From: Candidatus Enterococcus testudinis
Lineage (GTDB): Bacteria > Bacillota > Bacilli > Lactobacillales > Enterococcaceae
NCBI RefSeq assembly: GCF_002140915.1
Contig: NZ_NGKU01000001.1
Location: forward strand, 664,799 to 728,798
Length of the DNA stretch: 64,000 nucleotides
Reading direction: 5' to 3'
Shown here: positions 1 to 9,685 of the stretch, piece by piece
How positions within the stretch are numbered: the first letter of the stretch is position 1
Layout of the letters: the number at the start of each line of letters is the position of its first letter
Position numbers and translations under genes: made by a program
Notes under the pieces: model-generated
Told to the model about the DNA's origin: nothing
Seen by the model: only the letters and a program-made list of their open reading frames with translations
The model's database searches: none

Positions 1-984
1 GATTCTACTATTTTGCCACAACCAGAAGAATCACTGCTTACTTACAAAGAATATGCGGCAGCACAACGGTTTGTCGAGGCACTGTCCCAAGCCCGGACTG
101 TCAGCATCGTGGGGGCTGGACAAGCGGGTATGGAGGCTGCTAACACAATGGTAGGCATTGGTAAAAGCGTGTCTGTGATCGAATCCATGGACTACCCGTT
201 GTTTAAGTATTTTGATCAGACTTTCTTGCAGCCGTTCTTAGATGATCTGACTGATAAAAAAAACTTGACCTTTTATTGGTCAGAGCCCACATTGGCCGTG
301 ACCGATACAGACACTGGTTTCCAAGTTGAAACAGCCAAACATGTGATCGAAAGTGATTTGGTGTTAACAACAGTCAATGTTCATCCTAGTATTCAACCAG
401 CATTTGCCGCATTTCGACGGCATAGTGATCAAACGATTTGGACAGATCAGTATTTGGAGACTTCTTATCGAGATGTATTTGCTGTGGGAGATTTGATCCA
501 AATCCCCAACGGTGTGACAAATGATACGAGTTATATGCCGCTCGTCAACAATGCGATTCGATCGGGTGCTGCGGCTGCACGAAACTTAGCAGAAAAAAAA
601 GTTCCCTTCAGAGGCGGGCTGCGTACCGTTGGCACACAGCTATTCGACTGGTATTTAGCCAGTACGGGTTTAACTGAATCAGATCGCTTTTTTTATGAGC
701 AAGACATCGTCTGCCATGATTTTGAGGCGCGTGTATCTGTCTTTGAGTCAACCACGATCCATGGTAAACTCACCATCGAAGCCCAAAGTGGTCGTGTGTT
801 AGGTGCGCAATTGTTATCAAAAGCCAATATACTAGAAAAGATCAATTTATTGGCATTTGCCATCGAAAAAAAAGCCACCATGGCTGAGCTGGCCCAGAAA
901 GATTTTTTCTTCCAACCTAAATTTTCACCCGCAACGGATGAGACGTTTCGTTGGCCTGTAGGACGTGATGCCGATGAGACTTGA
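1..984 (+). CDS. NADH oxidase-like FAD/NAD(P)-dependent disulfide oxidoreductase (3' part)
   Basis: The reading frame is open to the left edge, so the N-terminal FAD-binding part lies outside the window; a TTG at 13 is only an internal codon. The visible part holds the second Rossmann fold (SIVGAGQAGMEAAN, a GxGxxG NAD(P)H-binding motif) and the second FAD contact (VFAVGDLIQIPN), followed by the dimerisation domain. This arrangement is typical of the NADH oxidase / NADH peroxidase / CoA-disulfide reductase family. Which reaction it performs cannot be told, because the redox-active cysteine region is not visible. The 3' end overlaps the next gene by about 20 bases, suggesting co-transcription with the Mga-type regulator and possibly a functional link to H2O2-producing glycerol oxidation downstream (inference). 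Confidence 0.8.
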   Translation, partial: DSTILPQPEESLLTYKEYAAAQRFVEALSQARTVSIVGAGQAGMEAANTMVGIGKSVSVIESMDYPLFKYFDQTFLQPFLDDLTDKKNLTFYWSEPTLAVTDTDTGFQVETAKHVIESDLVLTTVNVHPSIQPAFAAFRRHSDQTIWTDQYLETSYRDVFAVGDLIQIPNGVTNDTSYMPLVNNAIRSGAAAARNLAEKKVPFRGGLRTVGTQLFDWYLASTGLTESDRFFYEQDIVCHDFEARVSVFESTTIHGKLTIEAQSGRVLGAQLLSKANILEKINLLAFAIEKKATMAELAQKDFFFQPKFSPATDETFRWPVGRDADET

Positions 985-2419
985 TCAGCTGTTAGAAAAA
1001 AAAGAAGCCAAACAATTGCAGTTACTAAAAAAATTATTACTAGCAGGTGGCAAATTACCGGCCCATGAAATGGCGGAATATCTAAAAATCAGTAAACCTT
1101 CATTAGAAAAGTATGCGGAAGAATTGATGCTTGTGTTAAAAAAATATCAAGGTCACTGTCGTTTGAGCTATGAAGGAAACTATCTCGTTTATGAAATGAC
1201 ACCCTCGTTTTCGTTGAGTCAAATTGAGGGCGATTTTTATCAAGAAGCAATCAAATACCAGATATTGACCCATTTGTTAGAACACCAAGAGACTGCCATG
1301 GTTCCTTTGTCTCAGAAACTGGCGGTCAGTGAATCATCCTTGTTTCGCAAAATCAAGGAACTGAATGTCTTGCTGGCAGAATTTGGGTTGGAGATTTGGC
1401 AGGGGAAAATCACCGGAGAAGAACCGCAGATTCGGTATTTCTATTTTGAATTGTTTTGGCATGTGGCTTCTTTTAACAACCAGCCGTTGGCAATCGATGA
1501 CAAGTATATCGGATTGATCAGTAGAGGGCTGCGCTATTCTTTTACCGAAGAAGCACAACAGCGCTTATCGTTGTGGCTGCACATCATGAAAGCGCGTTTG
1601 AAAGTAGCTGGACAATCTTATCAGCAGTTACGGACCCAAATGACGCCCTATGTGAAAGATCCCCTCTATCAACAATTACGTGAATTGGTTTTTCGTAGTT
1701 TTGGGCACTACGCATTTGAAGTCCGAGAAGAGGAGGCGATGCTTCATTTTGTGTTTCTTTTGTCCTTTTCCATTTTCTCTGAGCACGACTTTCGTAGTTA
1801 TATGCTACAACGTTCGCGGTTTACACCCACCGCACTGACTGATACGGTGATTTTAGAGAACATCCTGCACTTGTATCGGCCAAAACCTGTACCTCGAGAA
1901 ATAGAGGCTGCCTGTTACTTTCACTTATCTCAGATTCATAGCCGCATTTATTTTTTTCAAGGGGATGTGGAAGTCTTTGATCGAGGCAATATTTGGCAAC
2001 TTGAAGCCAAGCTATCAAGTCGTAATATTCAGCAGATCAGTGAGAAACTGTTGACTCTCGCAACGGAAGAAATGCAGATTCAGCAGAAGGAGAGCAACAG
2101 CTTGCTGGTGATGACCATGATCAAATATCTGAGTGTTATCACAATTATCGATTATCAAATCAATCGCGAATTTCGAGTGGGGATCGCATTGAAAATGGAT
2201 GAGCTTTTCAAAGAAGCCGTCTATTATATGTGGTTGCTCTATTTGAAAAATCTCAACGGCGTTGTTGTTGAAATATATAGTGCTGAAAAAGAGTATGATT
2301 TGATTTTGGCGAATTATCCTTTACAAACCCAGACGCCCACCTATCGCATCAGCGAATTGGGGACGAATTATGATATTGGGGAAATCAAAAAAATCATTCG
2401 AGAACGCTTTGAATCTTAG
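965..2419 (+). CDS. Mga-family transcriptional regulator
   Basis: The 484-residue product begins with two helix-turn-helix segments (about residues 10-60, KLPAHEMAEYLKISKPSLEKY, and 100-145, MVPLSQKLAVSESSLFRKI) followed by a long helical region like the PRD-related part of Mga/AtxA-type virulence regulators. A GTG at 965, or ATG at 968 or 974, could be the start; an AGGA lies just upstream inside the preceding gene. It sits directly before glpKOF on the same strand, and the glpK promoter region carries a strong dyad, so control of glycerol genes is a reasonable inference. The target and any PTS-phosphorylation input are not shown by the sequence. Confidence 0.75.
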   Translation: MMPMRLDQLLEKKEAKQLQLLKKLLLAGGKLPAHEMAEYLKISKPSLEKYAEELMLVLKKYQGHCRLSYEGNYLVYEMTPSFSLSQIEGDFYQEAIKYQILTHLLEHQETAMVPLSQKLAVSESSLFRKIKELNVLLAEFGLEIWQGKITGEEPQIRYFYFELFWHVASFNNQPLAIDDKYIGLISRGLRYSFTEEAQQRLSLWLHIMKARLKVAGQSYQQLRTQMTPYVKDPLYQQLRELVFRSFGHYAFEVREEEAMLHFVFLLSFSIFSEHDFRSYMLQRSRFTPTALTDTVILENILHLYRPKPVPREIEAACYFHLSQIHSRIYFFQGDVEVFDRGNIWQLEAKLSSRNIQQISEKLLTLATEEMQIQQKESNSLLVMTMIKYLSVITIIDYQINREFRVGIALKMDELFKEAVYYMWLLYLKNLNGVVVEIYSAEKEYDLILANYPLQTQTPTYRISELGTNYDIGEIKKIIRERFES

Positions 2420-2452
2420 ATTTCGTCAATTTCTTTTAAATTTAAAAAAAAG

Positions 2453-2486
2453 TTGACGAGTTATAACGGTGAAATTCCGTTATAGT
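2453..2486 (+). promoter_or_regulatory. glpKOF promoter region with dyad operator
   Basis: TTGACG (2453-2458) and TATAGT (2481-2486) are separated by 22 bases, too long for an ordinary sigma-A promoter. A perfect dyad TATAACGG-N7-CCGTTATA (2462-2469/2477-2484) fills the spacer and overlaps the -10 hexamer. This suggests an activator- or repressor-dependent promoter; the adjacent Mga-type protein is the obvious candidate. Confidence 0.55.
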
Positions 2487-2497
2487 AAAGGCAAGAA

Positions 2498-2511
2498 AGA
2501 AAACGTTATCA
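2498..2511 (+). promoter_or_regulatory. cre-like site (CcpA) upstream of glpK
   Basis: AGAAAACGTTATCA matches 13 of 14 positions of the cre consensus TGWAANCGNTNWCA. It lies between the -10 element and the glpK start, where CcpA binding would block transcription. It overlaps a second perfect dyad, ACGTTA-N4-TAACGT (2503-2518). Confidence 0.6.
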
Positions 2512-2515
2512 TTAA

Positions 2516-4063
<1,548 letters not shown>

Positions 4064-4066
4064 GCC

Positions 4067-5887
4067 ATGACTTTTTCATACAAAGAACGTCAACAAGCAA
4101 TCAAAGAAGCCAAAGAGACCACTTATGATGTGTTGGTGATCGGTGGTGGAATCACAGGTGCTGGGGTAGCGGTGCAAACCGCTGCTGCTGGCATGAAGAC
4201 GATCTTGCTAGAAATGCAAGATTTCGCCGAAGGTACATCGTCTCGCTCAACCAAATTGGTCCACGGCGGCATTCGTTATCTAAAAACATTTGATGTTGAA
4301 GTGGTTGCTGATACGGTCAGAGAACGGGCGATCGTGCAGCAAATTGCGCCGCATATCCCAAAACCAGATCCAATGCTCTTACCGATTTATGATGAACCTG
4401 GGGCTACATTCTCGATGTTTTCTGTGAAAGTCGCAATGGATCTCTATGATCGCTTAGCAAATGTGACTGGATCTAAATACGAGAACTATACTTTGACCAA
4501 AGAAGAAGTGTTAGAAAGAGAACCACAACTACAAGCTGAAAACCTAGTTGGCGGTGGTGTGTATCTGGATTTTCGCAATAATGATGCGCGTTTGGTCATT
4601 GAAAATATCAAACGCGCACAAGCCGATGGTGGCGCCATGATCAGCAAAGCCAAAGTCGTAGGCGTTCTTCATGATGAACAAGGCATGATCAATGGCGTAA
4701 AAGTCGAAGATCAATTGACGAAAGAAGTCTTTGAGGTCCATGCGAAAGTCGTCATCAACACAACTGGCCCTTGGTCGGATATTGTTCGGCAATTGGATAG
4801 TAATGACAATTTACCACCACAAATGCGCCCAACCAAGGGTGTCCATTTAGTTGTGGATCGTGAAAAATTAAAAGTACCGCAACCGACTTATTTTGATACT
4901 GGAAAAAATGATGGGCGGATGGTCTTTGTCGTGCCAAGAGAAAACAAAACCTACTTTGGTACGACAGATACCGATTACACCGGAGATTTTGCACACCCAA
5001 CTGTGACACAAGAGGATGTGGATTATTTATTGGCAATCGTTAATGAACGCTTCCCAGAAGCCGCAGTGACGATCGATGACATTGAAGCAAGCTGGGCAGG
5101 TTTACGACCATTGATCACAGCCAATGGCGGGTCAGATTATAATGGTGGCTCAAAGAGTGAGTTGACCAAAGAAAGCTTCGACCAAATCGTAGATAGTGTT
5201 AAATTGTATCTAGAAGACGATCAACAAAAACCACAAGTGGAGAAAGCCGTTAAAGATGCAGAGAAACGTATCGAAGCCAATAAAGTAGATCCTTCGCAAG
5301 TATCCCGTGGCAGTAGCTTAGAACGGTCACAAGATGGGCTGTTGACTTTAGCTGGAGGGAAAATCACCGATTATCGCTTGATGGCAGAAGGAGCAGTCAA
5401 ACGGATCAATGGATTGTTGGAAGAACTAGGTGCTTCTTTTGAATTAGTGGATTCTACTAGCTATCCTGTATCAGGTGGCGAGATTGATGCAACCCGTGTG
5501 GAAGAAGAACTAGAACGATTAGCGGCCAAAGCACAAGCTGCCGGTTTTGATGAAGCCGCAGCTGCGTATCTAGCCAATCTTTACGGATCGAATCTGCCTA
5601 AAGTATTGACTTATAAAACAACATTTGATGGGTTAGACGAAAAAGAAAGCACTGCGTTGAACTATGCACTGCATGAAGAATTGGTCTTGACGCCAGTGGA
5701 TTACTTATTGCGCCGGACAAACCATATTTTGTTCATGCGAGATACGTTGGATGCGGTCAAAGCTGGTGTAGTTGCTGCAATGGCGGACTACTTTGGTTGG
5801 AGCGAAGAAGAAAAAGCATACTATGTTGATGAAATGGATCAAATCATTGCTGAGTCGGATCTAACAGCTTTAAAAGGAGGAAAATAA
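4067..5887 (+). CDS. glpO: Alpha-glycerophosphate oxidase
   Basis: FAD enzyme that oxidises sn-glycerol 3-phosphate to dihydroxyacetone phosphate and passes electrons to oxygen, forming H2O2. The N-terminal dinucleotide fold DVLVIGGGITGAGVA is at about residues 19-33; GTSSRSTKLVHGG follows as in GlpD/GlpO flavoproteins. At 606 residues it carries the charged insertion (roughly residues 360-425, rich in K/E) that distinguishes GlpO oxidases of enterococci and streptococci from respiratory GlpD. It is the middle gene of the operon; glpF begins one base after its stop. H2O2 from this step may explain the NADH-oxidase-like gene upstream. Confidence 0.95.
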   Translation: MTFSYKERQQAIKEAKETTYDVLVIGGGITGAGVAVQTAAAGMKTILLEMQDFAEGTSSRSTKLVHGGIRYLKTFDVEVVADTVRERAIVQQIAPHIPKPDPMLLPIYDEPGATFSMFSVKVAMDLYDRLANVTGSKYENYTLTKEEVLEREPQLQAENLVGGGVYLDFRNNDARLVIENIKRAQADGGAMISKAKVVGVLHDEQGMINGVKVEDQLTKEVFEVHAKVVINTTGPWSDIVRQLDSNDNLPPQMRPTKGVHLVVDREKLKVPQPTYFDTGKNDGRMVFVVPRENKTYFGTTDTDYTGDFAHPTVTQEDVDYLLAIVNERFPEAAVTIDDIEASWAGLRPLITANGGSDYNGGSKSELTKESFDQIVDSVKLYLEDDQQKPQVEKAVKDAEKRIEANKVDPSQVSRGSSLERSQDGLLTLAGGKITDYRLMAEGAVKRINGLLEELGASFELVDSTSYPVSGGEIDATRVEEELERLAAKAQAAGFDEAAAAYLANLYGSNLPKVLTYKTTFDGLDEKESTALNYALHEELVLTPVDYLLRRTNHILFMRDTLDAVKAGVVAAMADYFGWSEEEKAYYVDEMDQIIAESDLTALKGGK

Positions 5888-5888
5888 C

Positions 5889-6605
5889 ATGAGCGATGCA
5901 ACACAGATATTCAGTGAGTTTTTGGGTACCGCAATCTTGGTATTGCTTGGTGACGGCGTTTGTGCAGCAGTCAATTTGAAAAAAAGTAAGGCTGAGGCCT
6001 CCGGCTGGATCGTGATCGCCATGGGCTGGGCCACTGCCGTGACAATCGCTGTCTATGCATCAGGATTCATGGGACCTGCGCATTTGAACCCGGCTGTTAC
6101 CTTGGGCATGGCCATGACCGGCAACTTTGAATGGTCGTTAGCTGTACCGTTTATGTTGGCACAAGTTGCAGGTGGGATCGTAGGTGCGATTCTTGTATGG
6201 TTGAACTACTTGCCATTATGGGATGAAACAGAAGATCAAGGTGCTATTTTAGGAACATTTGCTACTGGACCAGCTGTCCGCAACTTAGTGTCGAACACAA
6301 TGACAGAAATTATCGGTACATTCGTTTTGGTCTTTGGTTTATTAGCATTTGGTGCCAATACCTTTACCGATGGCTTGAATCCTATCGTCGTTGGGATCTT
6401 GATCTTAGCAATTGGTCTTTCATTAGGCGGACCAACAGGCTATGCAATCAATCCAGCCCGTGACTTAGGACCTCGGATCGCCCATCAAATTTTGCCAATC
6501 AAAAACAAAGGCACTTCTGATTGGGGTTACGCAATCGTACCAATCGTCGGACCATTTATCGGTGCCGCAATAGCTGCAGGATTATTCATGATGCTGCCTT
6601 TATAA
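5889..6605 (+). CDS. glpF: Glycerol uptake facilitator
   Basis: Aquaglyceroporin of the MIP family that lets glycerol diffuse across the membrane for capture by GlpK. Both pore motifs are present: HLNPAVTLG near residue 66 and AINPARDLGPR near residue 187, the second with the Arg-Asp typical of glycerol channels rather than water channels. Six hydrophobic segments are visible in 238 residues, a normal family length. The start has an AAGGAGG site overlapping the end of glpO. A terminator hairpin follows. Confidence 0.95.
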   Translation: MSDATQIFSEFLGTAILVLLGDGVCAAVNLKKSKAEASGWIVIAMGWATAVTIAVYASGFMGPAHLNPAVTLGMAMTGNFEWSLAVPFMLAQVAGGIVGAILVWLNYLPLWDETEDQGAILGTFATGPAVRNLVSNTMTEIIGTFVLVFGLLAFGANTFTDGLNPIVVGILILAIGLSLGGPTGYAINPARDLGPRIAHQILPIKNKGTSDWGYAIVPIVGPFIGAAIAAGLFMMLPL

Positions 6606-6616
6606 GAATATATAAG

Positions 6617-6646
6617 AAAAAAGGGTGCCTGCGGGTACTCTTTTTT
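6617..6646 (+). terminator. Terminator of glpKOF
   Basis: AAAAGGGTGCC and GGTACTCTTTT form a short stem with wobble pairs around a TGCG loop, followed by a T run. It ends the glp operon. Confidence 0.75.
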
Positions 6647-6726
6647 GTATGTTTATAGTGAATCATGAATTTATATATTAAAATAAGAGAAATGTCAGTT
6701 GATAATATAGCTAGGAGGTGTATAGT

Positions 6727-7061
6727 TTGGATAAGCCTGATTTTGATTGGGGAAAAGAGTTTGATCAGTTTTTGCTGTCATTAAACAAGATGGATAAAGC
6801 AAAACTTGTTACAATGATTAAAAAATTGAAGATGTTGGTTTGCAAACGGCAAGAAGGCAACAGTGGGTGAAAAAGCTTGAAACTAATTTATATGAAATTA
6901 GGACCAGAACAAATGAAACCTTTTTAAGAGGAATATATTTTCAAATAAAAGAGAACAGGTACTATATTACCCACGGATTCAAAAAGAAAACGAATCAAAC
7001 ACCAAAAAAAGAAATCATAAAAGCAAAACAGATAAGAAATAATACTGAAGGCGATAAATAG
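6727..7061 (+). pseudogene. RelE/HigB-like toxin, broken by a frameshift
   Basis: A TTG start at 6727 follows a perfect AGGAGGT (6713-6719). The first frame reads 47 residues (MDKPDFDWGKEF... MIKKLKML) and stops at 6868-6870. The adjacent frame then continues as QTARRQQWVKKLETNLYEIRTR, the core of Gp49/RelE-type HigB toxins, to 7061. Adding one A to the A6 run at 6820-6825 restores MIKKIEDVGLQTARRQQW and one continuous protein of about 111 residues. So this is a toxin gene with a single-base deletion in a homopolymer, unless it is a base-calling error or a slippage site. The partner antitoxin downstream is intact. Confidence 0.75.
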
Positions 7062-7147
7062 TTTATCCCTACATTCAAGAGTGTGGTACTAAGTTGATTA
7101 AAAAATATCATACAGCATAACAATATATGAAGATAAGGATGATCATC

Positions 7148-7423
7148 ATGAGTAAAGTTAAGAAATTTATAGACGAAGAATCGAAAAGAGATTCTAAATT
7201 CAAAGAAATGGTTGATCTGGAAAATGAGCGCTTAGACTTTGCGCTCCAAATGACCGAATTAAGAAAAAATGCTGGTCTAACGCAAAGTGAATTGGCTAAA
7301 ATTATAGGTAAACCACAATCTACAATATCTAGAATCGAAACAGGAGAAATGAATCCTTCAATAGAATTGATTTTCGAAATTTCGAAAGGTCTTGGTAAAA
7401 AATTTGTTCCAAATTTTGAATGA
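7148..7423 (+). CDS. HTH antitoxin (HigA/XRE type)
   Basis: A 91-residue protein with a C-terminal cro/C1-type helix-turn-helix (residues 36-85: MTELRKNAGLTQSELAKIIGKPQSTISRIETGEMNPS). I start it at ATG 7148 because AAGGAT is seven bases upstream; an in-frame ATG at 7127 lacks a good site. It follows the broken toxin gene by 86 bases in the toxin-first order typical of HigBA. With the toxin disrupted it would act as an orphan DNA-binding protein or cross-protect against other toxins (inference). Confidence 0.8.
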   Translation: MSKVKKFIDEESKRDSKFKEMVDLENERLDFALQMTELRKNAGLTQSELAKIIGKPQSTISRIETGEMNPSIELIFEISKGLGKKFVPNFE

Positions 7424-7565
7424 AGAAAAGATGTATGTCACTACTATTTTGCAAGTATCCATTAGTTCAATGGTGGATATTTGCCTATTTTTATGCCATC
7501 ATTTGTATTCAGTAAATAAGCATGGTTTAATAAAAGGACGAAGACTGAAAGAGGAGTGTGTTTGA

Positions 7566-8636
7566 TTGAAAAAACTGGTTCGGGTTATGCTGTGGTTTGC
7601 TGGCGGAATCGTCTTGATCGTAGCGAGTATTTTTCTGGCATTTCAATTGTCACCACGCCCAGGAGCCTTTTTGATAGGCCAGATGTTTAATCAAGAAGTA
7701 ACGATAAAAGATCCAACAGCTTATCAAGAAAGTCTGAAAAATGTGACGGTAAAAACAGATCTAAGTTATCCGTCAGATTATCAAAAAAGTACCTTTGATT
7801 TGTATTATCCACAGCAAGCTGATGCACCAGTTCCTGTGTTGTTTTGGGTACATGGGGGCGGTTATGTCGGCGGCGATAAAGCTGGTGTCAAAGAATTTGC
7901 AACTTATATCGCAGACAAAACACAAGTTGCGGTGATTGCTTTGAATTATGAAGCTGCACCAGACCTGCAGTATCCGGGACAGGTTTTGCAAATACAACAA
8001 GCAGTCCAATCCCTGCTTGCTTCCGCAGAGAACTATCCGCAATTTGATTTTACTCACTTGTTTTTCGGAGGGGATTCAGCTGGTGGGCAAATTGCCGGTC
8101 AATATGTCGCGTTACAAACCAATGCAGCGTATGCCACTGAAATGCATGTAAAAAAAGACATCGCAACAGATAACATCAAAGGATTTATTTCATACTGTGG
8201 GCCATTAGAACTAAAGCAAATCACCTCTATTTCATCAGACGATGCCTTTATGAAATTTTTTGTTCACACTGTCGCTTGGTCTTTGCTCGGACGTAAAGCG
8301 TGGCAAGAGAGTGATGAACTGCAAAAAATCTCATTGATCGATAAGCTGACAGAAGCATTTCCACCGAGTTATCTAACCGATGGCAATGCGTATTCTTTTC
8401 AAGAACAGGAGAGCGCTTTTGCAGACCAATTGACTGCATTGTCGATTCCTGTGACTAGCCGCTTCTATCAAAATGATGCGCATACGGTGACCCACGAATA
8501 TCAATTTGATTACAGTACGAAAGAGGCGAATGCTTGTTTAGCAGAAACGATCGCTTTTATCAACAACAATAAATTAAGAAGCGCCCGAGATCAATGTAAG
8601 AATGATCTCGGGCGCTTTACGTTGTGGAGTGATTAG
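7566..8636 (+). CDS. Alpha/beta-hydrolase esterase (HSL/BD-FAE family)
   Basis: The 356-residue product has an N-terminal hydrophobic segment (about residues 5-25) that may anchor it to the membrane. The oxyanion motif HGGGYVGGD is near residue 95 and the nucleophile motif GGDSAGGQ near residue 168, both typical of hormone-sensitive-lipase-like esterases; the catalytic His is probably in NDAHTVTHEY. Start is TTG 7566 after GAGGAG (7551-7556). The last 20 or so residues run through an inverted repeat that looks like a terminator, and the stop overlaps the 3' end of nrdF by four bases. The C-terminal tail is therefore likely a non-functional readthrough extension. Substrate unknown. Confidence 0.8.
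   Translation: MKKLVRVMLWFAGGIVLIVASIFLAFQLSPRPGAFLIGQMFNQEVTIKDPTAYQESLKNVTVKTDLSYPSDYQKSTFDLYYPQQADAPVPVLFWVHGGGYVGGDKAGVKEFATYIADKTQVAVIALNYEAAPDLQYPGQVLQIQQAVQSLLASAENYPQFDFTHLFFGGDSAGGQIAGQYVALQTNAAYATEMHVKKDIATDNIKGFISYCGPLELKQITSISSDDAFMKFFVHTVAWSLLGRKAWQESDELQKISLIDKLTEAFPPSYLTDGNAYSFQEQESAFADQLTALSIPVTSRFYQNDAHTVTHEYQFDYSTKEANACLAETIAFINNNKLRSARDQCKNDLGRFTLWSD
8579..8617. terminator. Bidirectional hairpin between esterase and nrdF
   Basis: Perfect 15-base arms (8579-8593 and 8603-8617) around a nine-base loop. On the minus strand it is followed by a T-rich tail, so it most likely terminates nrdHEF, although it lies inside the 3' end of the esterase reading frame. Confidence 0.75.
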
Positions 8637-9595
8637 TCTAACCCAATCAAATAATCATCGTCTTTCATGGCTTCTACTGAACCTAATAAGTAGCCATTCC
8701 CAACTTGAGAGAAGAAATCATGGTTGCTTGTCCCAGTTGAAATCCCGTTCATTACGATAGGGTTCACGTCGTTGGCAGTATCTGGGAACAATGGGTCTTG
8801 ACCCAAGTTCATCAATGCTTTATTGGCATTGTAGCGCAAGAAGGTTTTTACTTCTTCCGTCCAACCGATTTCATCATACAATTCTTCGGTATAGCGTTCT
8901 TCGTTCTCGTATAATTCATAAAGCAAGTCATACATCCAGTCTTTCAACGATTGTTGCTCAGCTTCTGGCAGTTCATTGAAGCCAAGTTGGAATTTGTAAC
9001 CAATGTATGTACCATGTACAGATTCGTCACGAATGATCAGTTTGATGATTTCCGCTACATTGGCTAATTTATTGTTACCTAAGTAGTATAAAGGTGTATA
9101 AAAACCTGAATAGAACAAGAACGTTTCTAGGAAAACACTGGCAATTTTTTTCTCTAATGGTGTGCCGGTTTTATAAATTTCATTGATCCGCTCAGCTTTT
9201 TTTTGTAGGAATGGATTTGTATTGGTCCATTCAAAAATATCAGCGATCTCTGCTTTTGTATTCAATGTGCTGAAAATCGATGAATAACTTTTGGCATGCA
9301 CAGACTCCATGAATTGGATATTGTTCAAAACAGCCTCTTCATGGGGGGTACGGACATCTTTGCGTAATTGATCCATGCCGCTTTCAGACTGAACCGTATC
9401 TAGTAATGTCAGTCCGCCAAATACATAGCCGACAGTGGTTTTTTCTAAATCAGACAGCGTGCGCCAATCGTCTAAATCATTCGATAAAGGAATCCGCGTA
9501 TCTAACCAAAATTGCTCGGTTAATTTTTCCCAAGTGGATTTATCGATAATGTCTTCGATCTCATTCCAGTTGATTGCTTCATAATAAGTCTCCAT
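8633..9595 (-). CDS. nrdF: Class Ib ribonucleotide reductase small subunit
   Basis: Small (radical-generating, Mn/Fe) subunit of the class Ib enzyme that makes dNTP precursors aerobically with NrdE. I start it at 9595 (METYYEAINWNEIED), where GGAGG lies eight bases upstream; longer readings are unlikely. Metal ligands are visible in the family pattern: early Asp in the GGLTLLDTVQSE region, EAVLNNIQFMESVHAKSY, and the later LIIRDESVHGTYIG helix. 320 residues is normal. It is the last gene of nrdHEF and follows a 90-base spacer with a hairpin. No nrdI is seen in the cluster, so the flavodoxin-like activator must be elsewhere. Confidence 0.95.
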   Translation of the reverse strand: METYYEAINWNEIEDIIDKSTWEKLTEQFWLDTRIPLSNDLDDWRTLSDLEKTTVGYVFGGLTLLDTVQSESGMDQLRKDVRTPHEEAVLNNIQFMESVHAKSYSSIFSTLNTKAEIADIFEWTNTNPFLQKKAERINEIYKTGTPLEKKIASVFLETFLFYSGFYTPLYYLGNNKLANVAEIIKLIIRDESVHGTYIGYKFQLGFNELPEAEQQSLKDWMYDLLYELYENEERYTEELYDEIGWTEEVKTFLRYNANKALMNLGQDPLFPDTANDVNPIVMNGISTGTSNHDFFSQVGNGYLLGSVEAMKDDDYLIGLD

Positions 9596-9629
9596 AATCA
9601 TTTCCTCCAGTACTGATTGTAAGCATAGG

Positions 9630-9659
9630 GCCAGCCGCATGGGTAACTAAGCGGCTGGC
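9630..9659 (-). other. Intergenic hairpin nrdE-nrdF
   Basis: Arms GCCAGCCGC (9630-9638) and GCGGCTGGC (9651-9659) are perfectly complementary; outer AAGCAT/ATGCTT (9621/9670) could lengthen it. No T run follows, so it is more likely an mRNA-stability or processing element than a full terminator. Confidence 0.55.
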
Positions 9660-9685
9660 TGATAAACGTGATGCTTATAAGACGA

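Noticed and set aside
7127-7147. Earlier start for the 7.1-kb antitoxin
   Set aside because: No ribosome-binding site before ATG 7127, whereas AAGGAT suits ATG 7148.
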